From positions 1-33,750 of the forward strand of contig NZ_JAKSDZ010000034.1 of the NCBI RefSeq assembly GCF_023509475.1: a stretch of 33,750 bases of DNA, in the 5' to 3' direction. The translations under genes and the position numbers were made by a program. Shown piece after piece: positions 1-9,907 of this stretch (position 1 is its first letter; the number at the start of each line of letters is the position of its first letter). Origin of the DNA: Aestuariirhabdus haliotis (lineage in GTDB: Bacteria > Pseudomonadota > Gammaproteobacteria > Pseudomonadales > Aestuariirhabdaceae). Under the pieces are notes generated by a model. It ran no database searches and was not told the origin of the DNA. It saw only the letters and a list, made by a program, of their open reading frames with translations.

Positions 1-97
1 CTGCGGATCCTAAAATGGTTTTTATCAAGGCGAAGCTCGCCGTTCATGTCGAGACCTGAACAAGGGCTTCAACACCGAGAGAAACCATTTTAGGAGC
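1..97. repeat. Dispersed palindromic repeat, copy A
   Basis: Bases 1-56 match 2429-2486 closely in the same orientation: both read CTGCGGA, then CCTAAAA with a T-rich tract, then a small GGCGA/TCGCC hairpin and CATGTCGAGA. In this copy TCCTAAAATGGTTT (8-21) also has a perfect 14-bp inverted match, AAACCATTTTAGGA, at 84-97, so the unit can fold as a long hairpin of about 90 nt. It looks like a non-coding REP or MITE-like unit. The left window edge may cut it. No gene is visible from 98 to 205. Confidence 0.6.
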
Positions 98-205
98 GCC
101 CTAGGACAGCTACCCCCATACCTCAACTCTTTGTTTACCGGGCCCCACCCAGCCTTTGCTGTGGAGCCCTTCGAGCCTAATGTTCAATAAAGCTGCTCTG
201 CCCAG

Positions 206-1330
206 TTATGGCTGGTAAACCGGATAATCCGAATACCCCTTATCGGTGCCGCCATACATAGTGTCGGCATCAACGTCATTGAGGGGCCAATTATTTCGCA
301 AGCGCTCTGGCAAGTCGGGATTAGCAATAAAGGGGCGACCGAAACCAAAGATATCTCCAAACCCGTCGGTTAATACTCGAGTGGCTTTTTCGGCCGAATA
401 CTTTCCGGCATACATAATCGTGCCACTAAAATTGTCACGAACCGCCTGACGAAAACTTGAGGGCAGCTCAGGTGCCAGATCCCAATCCGCTTCAGCCAGC
501 GAAAGGTAGCCAACACCGGCTCTTTCCAGCACTCGAATCGCTTCGACATAGGTAGCCTGAGGATCCGTTTCGACCAACCCCAAATAGACGCGATCTTCTT
601 TTGTGCTTTCAAACAGGGGAGCAAAACGTACGCCCAATCTATCGGGGCCAACCACCTCGGCAACGGCAGCCACCACTTCTCGCAAGAATCGCAAGCGATT
701 CTTCAGATTGCCGCCATACTCGTCCGTACGTTGATTGCTGTGCTCAGAAATAAACTGGTTTATCAGATAGCCGTTTGCACAATGCAATTCAACGCCATCA
801 AAACCCGCCTCCAGGGCATTGCGCGCCGCCTGAGCATACAGCTGTACCAACTGCTTAACTTCAGCAGTGGTTAGGGCTCTGGGCTGACTGGGTTCGGCAA
901 GTGCACCCACTCCCGGCTCGGTTTCGATAAAGACACTGACCGCTTTGGCTGCGATCGCCGACGGGGCAACGGGCGCCTCGGCATTGGGTTGTAAGCTGGT
1001 GTGGGATACTCGACCGACATGCCATAGCTGGGCGAAAATCACCCCGCCTTTAGCGTGCACCGCCGATGTGACTTTTTTCCAACCTTCAATCTGTGCTGGC
1101 GAATAGATCCCCGGAGTCCAGGCATAGCCTTGGCCGCGGGGTTCAATCTGGGTGCCTTCGGTGACCATAAAGCCGGCTCCGGAGCGCTGCGCGTAATATT
1201 CGGCCATCAGATCATTGGCGATATCGCCGGGCTGCGAACTGCGAGAGCGCGTCAGTGGTGGTAGCACGATGCGATTTTTCAGGGTAAAAGGCCCTAGGGT
1301 GGTTTGGCTAAACAAGTTGCTATTGTTCAT
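206..1330 (-). CDS. Old Yellow Enzyme family NADH:flavin oxidoreductase (NemA-like ene-reductase)
   Basis: This 374-residue protein is a full-length FMN-dependent Old Yellow Enzyme. The family reduces activated C=C bonds, nitro groups or N-ethylmaleimide with NAD(P)H, as a soluble cytoplasmic TIM barrel. The N-terminal strand with PPLTRSRS, the QLWHVGR segment near residue 101, and the active-site HCANGYL motif (H183 and N186 bind substrate, Y188 follows) are all present, as is the family run SNQRTDEYGGN. The C-terminal FGRPFIANPDLP phosphate-binding stretch is intact. It is divergent from the LysR gene at 1478, so that regulator probably controls it through the 147-bp gap. It resembles NemA or xenobiotic reductase more than the large 2,4-dienoyl-CoA reductases. 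The physiological substrate cannot be read from sequence. Confidence 0.93.
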   Translation of the reverse strand: MNNSNLFSQTTLGPFTLKNRIVLPPLTRSRSSQPGDIANDLMAEYYAQRSGAGFMVTEGTQIEPRGQGYAWTPGIYSPAQIEGWKKVTSAVHAKGGVIFAQLWHVGRVSHTSLQPNAEAPVAPSAIAAKAVSVFIETEPGVGALAEPSQPRALTTAEVKQLVQLYAQAARNALEAGFDGVELHCANGYLINQFISEHSNQRTDEYGGNLKNRLRFLREVVAAVAEVVGPDRLGVRFAPLFESTKEDRVYLGLVETDPQATYVEAIRVLERAGVGYLSLAEADWDLAPELPSSFRQAVRDNFSGTIMYAGKYSAEKATRVLTDGFGDIFGFGRPFIANPDLPERLRNNWPLNDVDADTMYGGTDKGYSDYPVYQP

Positions 1331-1453
1331 GATGGATTATCTCGGGTTCTGTTTCATCACCCACTTCAAGCTGGCTGAAAACACCGCTCGTGGAGTGACG
1401 AAAATGACGGGTTGCGGGCATGATAGAGGCAACTAAGATACAATCAAAAACAA

Positions 1454-1469
1454 CTTATCCTTGTTTAAG
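1454..1469. promoter_or_regulatory. Candidate LysR-type operator between the OYE and LysR genes
   Basis: The divergent gap 1331-1477 contains CTTATCCTTGTTTAAG, with CTTA/TAAG arms that fit the T-N11-A form of LysR-family sites. It ends only 8 bp before the regulator's ATG, where an autoregulatory site would sit. The match is short and could arise by chance. I did not recognise convincing -10 and -35 boxes. Confidence 0.35.
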
Positions 1470-1477
1470 CTACAAAT

Positions 1478-2365
1478 ATGAATGGTATCAATAGGCTGGA
1501 CATCAAGCAGTTACGCGTACTGGCTGCGCTCCTGCAAGAACGAAATTTATCGCGGGTTGCCGACAACATGGGCTTGACGCAACAAGCCATTAGCGAGCAA
1601 CTGAGAAAACTACGAGAAGTGTTCGAGGATCGTTTATTCATTCGCCAGGGTAACGGCATGGTGGCCACCCCTAAAGCCGAGCAGCTCGGAGGCAAAATCC
1701 ACGACATCTTACAAGCGGTAGAATCCCTCCTTGAGCAGGAGCAATTTGACCCCGCCTCTTACCAGGGCATCCTCAATATCAGCGCTACGGATTACGCCAT
1801 TCAGGCCGTATTACCACCGCTACTAAAGGTGGTACGACAACAGGCACCACACCTTAAAATGGTGGTGCGAGACTTTGAATCTGAGAACCTGAACGCGCAA
1901 ATGGCTGCCGGAGAGATCGACCTGACGTTAACCTTTCCCCCATTTTTGCCCGACTCATTGCACTACATCACGCTATTTGAAGAACAACATACCTGCGTTG
2001 CCCCCCGCCATTCCGAATTGACTCATCGCCAGTTAACGCTGGAAGAGGTGGCCGCACTTCCCCAACTGATTGTCTCTCCTGCACGGGACAGTTTGAGAGG
2101 CTCTCACGATGCCTGGTTTGCCAAACAAGGTTTACAAAGAAATATCCTGATGTCGATTCCGAGTTTTTCTGCCGCACCCAAGGTGATCGCCGCCACCGAT
2201 ACCATTGCTTTCTACCCCGAACGCCTGTTACCCAATGAACACGTCGTCCCCTTAAAGCTCGATACCCTCCCCCCTTCTTTTGAAGTAGTAGTAGCGTGGC
2301 ACCCCCGCTCCAGCCAAAGCCCCATTCATCGCTGGTTAATAGATGAATTAAAAGCCCTGTTTTAA
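1478..2365 (+). CDS. LysR-family transcriptional regulator
   Basis: This 295-residue protein has the standard LysR length and layout. The winged helix-turn-helix lies near residues 9-65 (RVADNMGLTQQAISEQLRKL, then the FEDRLFIRQGNG wing), followed by a linker helix and a periplasmic-binding-like effector domain from about residue 95 to the end. The ISATDYAIQAVLPPLL stretch begins the effector domain. It is transcribed away from the flavin oxidoreductase, the usual arrangement for a LysR protein that activates its neighbour, perhaps in response to electrophiles or the enzyme's substrate. No strong ribosome-binding site precedes the ATG. The ligand is unknown. Confidence 0.93.
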   Translation: MNGINRLDIKQLRVLAALLQERNLSRVADNMGLTQQAISEQLRKLREVFEDRLFIRQGNGMVATPKAEQLGGKIHDILQAVESLLEQEQFDPASYQGILNISATDYAIQAVLPPLLKVVRQQAPHLKMVVRDFESENLNAQMAAGEIDLTLTFPPFLPDSLHYITLFEEQHTCVAPRHSELTHRQLTLEEVAALPQLIVSPARDSLRGSHDAWFAKQGLQRNILMSIPSFSAAPKVIAATDTIAFYPERLLPNEHVVPLKLDTLPPSFEVVVAWHPRSSQSPIHRWLIDELKALF

Positions 2366-2421
2366 GCGATTCCGCCAGTGACTGCAGAACCATGTATTAA
2401 GGTACCTCTGATTACTTCAGA

Positions 2422-2486
2422 TAGATCTCTGCGGACCCTAAAAATGGTTTTTGTCAGGCGAAAATCGCCCTGCATGTCGAGATCTA
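2422..2486. repeat. Dispersed palindromic repeat, copy B
   Basis: The same repeat as at 1-56, in the same orientation. It is bounded by TAGATCTC (2422-2429) and GAGATCTA (2479-2486), an exact 8-bp inverted pair. Inside is a second hairpin, GGCGA (2457-2461) with TCGCC (2465-2469). The 14-bp inverted arm seen at 84-97 is missing here. Together the two copies bracket the oxidoreductase-LysR pair. Confidence 0.6.
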
Positions 2487-2895
2487 TCGGGCATTATAAA
2501 AGGCCGGCTTGGGTTCACCAAAGTGCGTTATAAAGGACTGGATAAATACGATCATCACCTATTGGTGAGCAGCCGCTGGCCTGTTTGTTGGTAGTACAGA
2601 AGCACTGATTGAAACGAAGTGAATCATTACAGGCTTAGTGCAACCTGAAATGCTAAAAACCAAAATACGGCTCTAACGATGGCATTTTTCCCATACATTG
2701 AACGCCTAAAATTGAAAATTGAAAACTGAACTGGATTGGTCTGTGACACTCATTGATCAGACGTTCCTTAATAGAAAACTGTTTTTACTCATTTATAAAA
2801 GCAAGCAAGACGTCACAGCTCATTGATTTATTTCAAGCGAAAAACCTAGTGTATATCAATCGACATATCCATCGGTAACAACAAACTGGCATACT
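2487..2895. other. Intergenic region, no gene recognised
   Basis: About 410 bp without a credible reading frame, tRNA or terminator. It is AT-rich toward its right end (2690-2895), which suits an upstream region for the ABC ATPase gene. I found no ModE-like palindrome and no clear promoter boxes. Confidence 0.5.
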
Positions 2896-4377
2896 ATGCC
2901 CCCCTATATTTATCGCACAACGCTCTCTATGAAACTCAGCAATATCACTCATCCCTTGACCAAAACTCTGTCCCTGTCCATCGAGCAATGGTCCCTGAAG
3001 CCGGGGGAACAATGGGCCCTGGTTGGCAGTAATGGATCAGGCAAGAGCCTGATTGGGCAACTTATCAGCGGTGATCTCACGCCTGGCGAGGGTACTATCT
3101 GTGAGCGCCCAGCCAATATTGGTTACGTGTCGTTTGAAAAACAGCAGGAACTGCTGGAGGCGGAGCGTTACAACGACGACACCGATTTTATGGACAAGGT
3201 CGACACCGGCACCCCCGTACGCGACCTTGTCCAGCAAGAGGAGCAAGACGAAGCACGTCTACAAGCGTTATCCAAAGTACTGGGCATGACAGACATTCTT
3301 GACCGTGGCTTTCGGCTACTGTCCACCGGAGAAACCCGCAAACTGCTGTTGGCCAGAGCACTGATGAGCCAACCCGATATGCTGGTGCTGGACGAACCCT
3401 TCGACGGCCTCGACGCAGCAACCCATAAAGCTGTGGAACAGATGATCAGCAACCTGATGCAAGATGGGGTTATGGTTGTGCTCTTGCTGAACCGGTTTAG
3501 CGAGCTACTGCCTGAGATTACCCATGTCGCTTATGTGCAACATTGCACTTTATTGGCCTGTGGTCCACGACAAGCGTTGCTTGCCGAGGGCGCTTTACAA
3601 ACCCTGCATCAGTTTCATCAATTACCCGATACTCTACCCGTTGGTGATTCGACTCAGAAACTCAACCCTTCTCCGACCGATCAGCCCTTGGTAAAAATGA
3701 AAAATATTCGTGTTAGCTATGCGGAGAAAACCATCATCGACGGCCTTAGCTGGCAGGTCGATGCCGGGCAGCACTGGGCGGTGCGTGGCCCCAACGGTTG
3801 CGGCAAAACCACCTTGCTCAGTCTGGTCAGCGGCGATCATCCGCAAAGCTATGCCAACGATATTTGCCTGTTTGGTCTTCAACGGGGAAGTGGCGAAAGC
3901 ATCTGGGAGATCAAACAACATATCGGACTGGTCTCCTCCAGCTTGCAGCTAAACTATCGCGTACCGATCAGTGCGCTGAATATGATCATCTCCGGTTTTT
4001 TCGACACCATCGGGGTTTACAACAAACCCTCGGACCGTCAAAAATCGCTGGCCATGGAGTGGCTACACCTGATCCATCTAGAGCACCACGCAAATACTCC
4101 GATTGCACAGCTGTCCTATGGCCAACAACGTATGCTGTTGATTGCCCGCGCGATGGTCAAGCACCCTCCGCTGTTGATTCTCGACGAGCCCTGTCAGGGA
4201 CTGGATGAAATTAATCGTCAAATGGTTCTAGCATTACTCGACCAGATCGGCCAACTGGGCGAAAGCACCTTGCTGTTCGTCAGTCATCACGAAGAAGATT
4301 ACCCCAACTGTATCGCCAACCGATTGGAGTTTGTCGCCCAACCCACCGGTGGATTTGCTTATCGGCAAATAGAGTAA
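2896..4377 (+). CDS. modF: ModF-like protein with two ABC ATPase domains
   Basis: This 493-residue protein is two ABC nucleotide-binding domains in tandem with no membrane segment. Domain 1 has Walker A GSNGSGKS (44-51), signature LSTGE (142-146) and Walker B LVLDEP (163-168). Domain 2 has Walker A GPNGCGKT (298-305), signature LSYGQQ and Walker B LLILDEP. The second half carries stretches typical of E. coli ModF, such as VSGDHPQSYANDICLFG and RRGSGE-like sequence, and the total length equals that of ModF (about 490). ModF is associated with molybdate transport but its role is not well defined. No modABC or modE lies in the window, so it stands alone. The ATG at 2929 (residue 12, MKLSN) is an alternative start that aligns better with the family N-terminus. 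Neither start has a good Shine-Dalgarno sequence. Confidence 0.85.
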   Translation: MPPYIYRTTLSMKLSNITHPLTKTLSLSIEQWSLKPGEQWALVGSNGSGKSLIGQLISGDLTPGEGTICERPANIGYVSFEKQQELLEAERYNDDTDFMDKVDTGTPVRDLVQQEEQDEARLQALSKVLGMTDILDRGFRLLSTGETRKLLLARALMSQPDMLVLDEPFDGLDAATHKAVEQMISNLMQDGVMVVLLLNRFSELLPEITHVAYVQHCTLLACGPRQALLAEGALQTLHQFHQLPDTLPVGDSTQKLNPSPTDQPLVKMKNIRVSYAEKTIIDGLSWQVDAGQHWAVRGPNGCGKTTLLSLVSGDHPQSYANDICLFGLQRGSGESIWEIKQHIGLVSSSLQLNYRVPISALNMIISGFFDTIGVYNKPSDRQKSLAMEWLHLIHLEHHANTPIAQLSYGQQRMLLIARAMVKHPPLLILDEPCQGLDEINRQMVLALLDQIGQLGESTLLFVSHHEEDYPNCIANRLEFVAQPTGGFAYRQIE

Positions 4378-4548
4378 GCCAAATAAGCCCCTTCACCCCT
4401 TTTTGTTCAAGCTTCAATGTCGACAGCCGCTAATCAGTAATAGAGCTGTTTGATGTCGCTATATGGTCAAGTTGGTCTCATTGGCTGGCTATGAGTGATA
4501 TCTGGCTATACTGATTGTAATGCTACTTAAAAAGCACAAAACCAGGTG

Positions 4549-5160
4549 ATGGGAATCAGCAGGCAACAACATCGTATTGTATTAGGGGCATTTTTATTGC
4601 TGGTTATCGGCTTTGTACCTGCTGCGCTTTGGCTTGGTCAGTGGGCTGCCCTCTCATGGGACAAGCCACCGCTCTCCGGATCGCTCGATTTCCAATGGTT
4701 TGATACCACCAACCAGGCTCATAACCTGAGTGCATGGGAAGATGGGTATACCTATCTTTTTTTCGGCTTTTTTAGCTGCTCGCAGATCTGCCCAGTACGA
4801 ACTCACCAGATGCAAACATTGGAACGCTCACTGGCACAAAACACCGAATTGAATTTACCGCCAGTTCGGTTTCTTTTTATCACCATTGATCCCGGTACCG
4901 ACACGCCAAAAATGCGTTATGAAATGATCGATAGTTTATCCGACCGTTTTTTCAGCGCTCGCTTGGAACCCCGTGAATTGAGCCGTATACAGCATCGTCT
5001 ACGAGAAAAAGTGTCAACCCTGCCAACGATACCTCGTCATGCAGGAAACTTATACCTGGTGGGTCCAGACCAGTCCATCAAGCGCATCTACAGTCGCACT
5101 AATATCGACAACCAATGGTTACTCAACGACCTACAAAAAATTGTTATTTCAGCAGGGTAA
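4549..5160 (+). CDS. Sco/SenC/PrrC family thioredoxin-fold protein
   Basis: From the ATG at 4549 the protein has 203 residues. An in-frame GTG directly before it (4546) would add one residue. A single N-terminal membrane anchor (about residues 9-32) is followed by a periplasmic thioredoxin-like domain. The metal-binding set of Sco proteins is present: a CxxxC motif (C77 and C81, in SCSQICP) and the distal histidine H164 in RHAGNLYLV. Sco proteins deliver copper to the CuA site of cytochrome oxidase or act as thiol-disulfide reductases. No cytochrome oxidase genes are nearby. The gene ends 15 bp before a chemoreceptor, which suggests joint transcription and perhaps a redox or copper signalling role. 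That link is inference. Confidence 0.85.
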   Translation: MGISRQQHRIVLGAFLLLVIGFVPAALWLGQWAALSWDKPPLSGSLDFQWFDTTNQAHNLSAWEDGYTYLFFGFFSCSQICPVRTHQMQTLERSLAQNTELNLPPVRFLFITIDPGTDTPKMRYEMIDSLSDRFFSARLEPRELSRIQHRLREKVSTLPTIPRHAGNLYLVGPDQSIKRIYSRTNIDNQWLLNDLQKIVISAG

Positions 5161-5175
5161 TCGGGAGCAAAAACA

Positions 5176-6675
5176 ATGAGTCATATAGATAATGAAATCC
5201 TCCAGCAAGATAAAAACATCTACTACCTGTTACTGGCCCAAGCGCCTATCCTGCTCATCAGCGGTATGGTTGGTTCATCACTGCTTACCCTGAGTATCAT
5301 CTCCGCCATTGGTATAGCCTTACTCACACAGGCCGCCTACAGCTTATTCAAAGGCACTACATTATTTGGCATCGCCGCTGCTGTTCTGATGATGAGCACC
5401 TCAGCACTATTGATTCAGACCCAAATGGGGATGATCGAGATGCACTTCCATATTTTCGCTTCCATGGTTGTGTTTCTGCTATATCAGCGCTGGCAACCCA
5501 TTATCGCCGCCTTGTTGACTGTTGCCATACACCACATTTCCTTCACTTATATTCAAATGCAGGGCGTAGTGATAGCTGACATTCCCATTACTATCTTTGC
5601 CAACGACTGTACCTGGACGATTACCTTTATTCATGCGGTCTTTGCCGCCGTAGAATCGGTGGTTCTAATATTTATGAGCATCCAGATGAAGCTTGATTCA
5701 TCTGCGAATCGCAACATTGCCGGTGCGATCCAGAAACTGTCGGAAGAAAATGATTTAACCGTTTCCTTGCATGACCCCAAGAGCCCAGCAGAGCATGCAT
5801 TTAACGATATGCTTGCAACGCTCTCCAGTATTTTTTCAGAGTATCAGCAGATCTCTTCTCAACTATCTGAAACCAGCCACACACTGAACAACATCGGGAA
5901 GCAAACCCAACAAAATACCGAACAGCAGAGAGAACGTTCGCAGAATGTATCCCAATCAACCCTGCACATTCTGGAAAGCGTCAGTAATATCGCTATCAAC
6001 AGCTCCGACTCGTCAGAAAAAGCAACCCAGGTTGAACAGGACAGTCTGTCTGACAGCACACAAGTGATGACGGTTATGGAAGATATGAGCGCTCTTGAGA
6101 CCGAAATCACTTCTGTGTCGCTATCATTGAATGAACTCACCGAAGACGTCAATTCCGTCACCTCACTGTTACAGGCCATTCGAAGTATCTCAGAGCAAAC
6201 CAACCTGTTGGCTCTCAATGCCGCCATCGAGGCCGCTCGGGCCGGAGAGTCTGGTCGTGGTTTTGCCGTTGTCGCCGATGAAGTTCGTGCTCTGGCCCAA
6301 CGCACCAGCCAAGCCACCGATGACATTCAAACGGTTTTGGATCGCCTGAATACCAGCGTTGAAAAGACCGTTCATTCCATGGGATCAGGTAAAGAGCAGA
6401 CAACTCAAAATGTCAGCCAGGTAAAAAAGATTGTTCATCGAATGACCGAACGAGCCGATGATATTCATCAAGTTTCCAGACTCAGTAAAACTATTGCCCA
6501 AACCACACAGGAACAAGAAAACCTGTTACAAGAAATTGGTCAACAAATTCAACAGAACGTCGAATCCACCCATGATCTGAATGAACATATGCAAAAGATG
6601 GTGAATGAAGCCAATGAGGTAAGTAGTATTGCCGAGCAATATCGCATTAAGGCTACAATATTTAAAATATCCTAG
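5176..6675 (+). CDS. Methyl-accepting chemotaxis protein with polytopic membrane sensor region
   Basis: This 499-residue receptor has an unusual N-terminus. Residues 17 to about 175 form roughly five or six membrane helices with almost no periplasmic loop, instead of the common two-helix plus periplasmic domain plan. This region carries several histidines (MHFHIF near residue 95 and HHISF near residue 120) that could bind a metal or haem. A HAMP domain is not obvious. The cytoplasmic part is a long coiled coil with the conserved signalling tip at about 336-380 ([20 protein letters not shown], then [18 protein letters not shown]), so it can dock CheA and CheW. A GGGAG-type ribosome site precedes the ATG. 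It follows the Sco-like gene by 15 bp, so the two probably form an operon. No che genes are in the window. Confidence 0.93.
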   Translation: MSHIDNEILQQDKNIYYLLLAQAPILLISGMVGSSLLTLSIISAIGIALLTQAAYSLFKGTTLFGIAAAVLMMSTSALLIQTQMGMIEMHFHIFASMVVFLLYQRWQPIIAALLTVAIHHISFTYIQMQGVVIADIPITIFANDCTWTITFIHAVFAAVESVVLIFMSIQMKLDSSANRNIAGAIQKLSEENDLTVSLHDPKSPAEHAFNDMLATLSSIFSEYQQISSQLSETSHTLNNIGKQTQQNTEQQRERSQNVSQSTLHILESVSNIAINSSDSSEKATQVEQDSLSDSTQVMTVMEDMSALETEITSVSLSLNELTEDVNSVTSLLQAIRSISEQTNLLALNAAIEAARAGESGRGFAVVADEVRALAQRTSQATDDIQTVLDRLNTSVEKTVHSMGSGKEQTTQNVSQVKKIVHRMTERADDIHQVSRLSKTIAQTTQEQENLLQEIGQQIQQNVESTHDLNEHMQKMVNEANEVSSIAEQYRIKATIFKIS

Positions 6676-6697
6676 CTTCCTTACTTTCGACCGTCAT

Positions 6698-6738
6698 AAC
6701 TCGCGGAATAGTTTCATCGTTAGCCTGCGAGTTTTTTT
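6698..6738 (+). terminator. Intrinsic terminator after the chemoreceptor gene
   Basis: AACTCGC (6698-6704) pairs with GCGAGTT (6727-6733), and a run of seven T (6732-6738) overlaps and follows the stem. The loop is long (22 nt), so strength is uncertain. It lies 22 bp after the chemoreceptor stop codon, in the right place to end the sco-mcp transcript. Confidence 0.6.
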
Positions 6739-6821
6739 ATCCGCGACATTAATCTCATCACGGCTTTGCTTTATGACATGTCACTCATGTATTGTCGGGT
6801 TCACTTACACGACTGGCATAA

Positions 6822-7844
<1,023 letters not shown>

Positions 7845-7952
7845 ACAGCGGTCTACATGCCGTATTGCAGAGCCGCGTAACCAGTGCAGCTCTGCAACAG
7901 AAGACGATCTAACAGGAGATACTGCTGCTGCCTTCCGGTATACTCCGCCGCC

Positions 7953-9749
7953 ATGACTCGCGCCCTGGATATCCTCAACCACACCTTTGGCTACGACGCC
8001 TTTCGCCCTCCACAGGACGAGATTATCGACACCCTGATTAAAGGGGGAGATGCTCTGGTGCTTATGCCCACTGGCGGCGGAAAATCCCTGTGCTATCAGA
8101 TTCCGGCGTTGGCGCGCCCCGGCTGCGGTGTGGTGATCTCACCCTTAATTGCCTTGATGCAGGATCAGGTCAGCGCCATGCAGGAACTGGGGGTGCGGGC
8201 CAGCTTTCTGAACTCGACCCTGGATCTGGCCAGCGTGCAGTCGGTCGAACAGGCGCTGCTCGATAACGAGCTGGATCTGCTCTATATTGCCCCGGAGCGG
8301 TTAGTACAGGGGCGCACGTTGCAGCTGCTGTCCCAGGCACAGATCGCTCTGTTCGCCATCGATGAGGCCCATTGCGTGTCCCAGTGGGGACATGATTTTC
8401 GTGCCGATTATCTACAGCTGTCTCTGCTGCACCAGGAGTTTCCTCAGGTACCCCGCATCGCCTTAACCGCCACGGCGGACGAACGCACTCGCGCCGAGAT
8501 CATCGAGCGCTTGCAACTGGAAGAGGCTCAGCAATTTATCGCCGGTTTCGATCGCCCCAATATCCGCTATCGAATTACCCTCAAACAAAACGCCCGACAA
8601 CAGCTGTTACGCTTCCTGAAACAGGAACACCCCTCCGACGCCGGTATTGTCTATTGTCTGTCCCGGCGTAAAACCGAAGAGATCGCCAGCTGGTTATGCC
8701 AGCAGGGTTTTACGGCCCTGCCCTATCATGCTGGTCTGCCGACTGAAGTGCGGGCTGAACATCAGGCGCGCTTCCTGCGGGAAGAGGGCATTATCGTGGT
8801 GGCGACCATCGCCTTCGGTATGGGCATCGATAAACCCGACGTACGCTTTGTCGCGCATCTCGACCTGCCAAAAACGGTTGAAGCCTACTATCAGGAAACC
8901 GGGCGCGCCGGACGCGACGGCGAAACCGCCAATGCCTGGATGGTGTACGGCTTGCAGGATGTTATCAAGCTGCGACAGATGATGGCCAACTCCCAGGGTA
9001 ATGAAGCCTTTAAACGAGTCGAGCAACACCGTCTTAATGCCATGCTTGGCCTGTGTGAAATAACCAGTTGTCGACGCCAGACCTTACTCGGTTACTTTGG
9101 CGACGAACTGGCCGACCCCTGTGGCAACTGCGATACCTGCCTCGAACCGGTGGCTACCTGGGATGGCACCGAAGCGGCGCGCATGGCACTGAGCGCGGCT
9201 TACCGTACGGGCCAGCGCTTTGGCGTCAACCATCTAATAGATGTTTTGCGTGGCAGTGAAACTGACAAGGTCATTCAGTGCGATCACCATCGGCTACCTA
9301 CTTTTGGCGTTGGCAAGTCGCTGGATAAAAACCAGTGGAGTTCAGTATTTCGCCAACTGGTGGCCCGCGGCTATCTGCGGGTCGACGTCGAAGGCTATGG
9401 TGCATTGCAACTGGAAAGCCATTGCCGAGCGCTATTAAGGGATGAGGAAACCCTGCATCTGCGCCGCGACACCCTGAAGAAAGTGGTCAAGCAGCAGACC
9501 AAAACCGCCCTGCCCGAGGATATCGATGTCGCACTGTGGGAAGCGCTGCGCGCATGCCGCCGGGAGCTGGCCGATGAACAGGGCGTGCCACCCTACGTCA
9601 TCTTTAATAACAATACCCTGCAGGAGATGTGTTACCAGATACCCCAAAGCCTGAGCGAGTTCGGCAGCCTCAGCGGGGTTGGCGAACGCAAGCTGGATAA
9701 ATATGGCGCCGACTTTTTACGGGTCATCAATCAACATCTGAGCAGCTGA
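7953..9749 (+). CDS. recQ: ATP-dependent DNA helicase RecQ
   Basis: RecQ is a 3'-5' superfamily-2 helicase acting in RecF-pathway recombination and fork repair. The frame is open from 7884, but the ATG at 7953 gives MTRALDIL, which matches the family N-terminus and leaves 598 residues (E. coli 609). Visible parts are the Q-motif region FRPPQDEI, Walker A PTGGGKS (39-45), the DEAH box (137-140) followed by [10 protein letters not shown], and helicase motif [12 protein letters not shown]. Next come the zinc-binding cysteines (CEITSCRR and CGNCDTC), the winged-helix RQC domain and a C-terminal HRDC domain (from about residue 520). The gene follows the deaminase by 108 bp and may be read through from it. 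Confidence 0.97.
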   Translation: MTRALDILNHTFGYDAFRPPQDEIIDTLIKGGDALVLMPTGGGKSLCYQIPALARPGCGVVISPLIALMQDQVSAMQELGVRASFLNSTLDLASVQSVEQALLDNELDLLYIAPERLVQGRTLQLLSQAQIALFAIDEAHCVSQWGHDFRADYLQLSLLHQEFPQVPRIALTATADERTRAEIIERLQLEEAQQFIAGFDRPNIRYRITLKQNARQQLLRFLKQEHPSDAGIVYCLSRRKTEEIASWLCQQGFTALPYHAGLPTEVRAEHQARFLREEGIIVVATIAFGMGIDKPDVRFVAHLDLPKTVEAYYQETGRAGRDGETANAWMVYGLQDVIKLRQMMANSQGNEAFKRVEQHRLNAMLGLCEITSCRRQTLLGYFGDELADPCGNCDTCLEPVATWDGTEAARMALSAAYRTGQRFGVNHLIDVLRGSETDKVIQCDHHRLPTFGVGKSLDKNQWSSVFRQLVARGYLRVDVEGYGALQLESHCRALLRDEETLHLRRDTLKKVVKQQTKTALPEDIDVALWEALRACRRELADEQGVPPYVIFNNNTLQEMCYQIPQSLSEFGSLSGVGERKLDKYGADFLRVINQHLSS

Positions 9750-9907
9750 TTGCAACCTGCGACCACGCTTGCCTCTTTTACCTTTTGCTCTTTCCCCGCA
9801 CCCACGAAGTTGGCATAATGCGCGCCTATTTTTTGTACGCCATACCAGCCACCAGTAATCCCGTGCGGTGCGGCCCCTGTCTCAATACCTGAATCCGGAT
9901 CATTACA

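Noticed and set aside
7865-7897. Nine-bp hairpin TTGCAGAGC/GCTCTGCAA after the adenine deaminase gene
   Set aside because: There is no T tract after the stem, so it is not called as an intrinsic terminator; it may be incidental.
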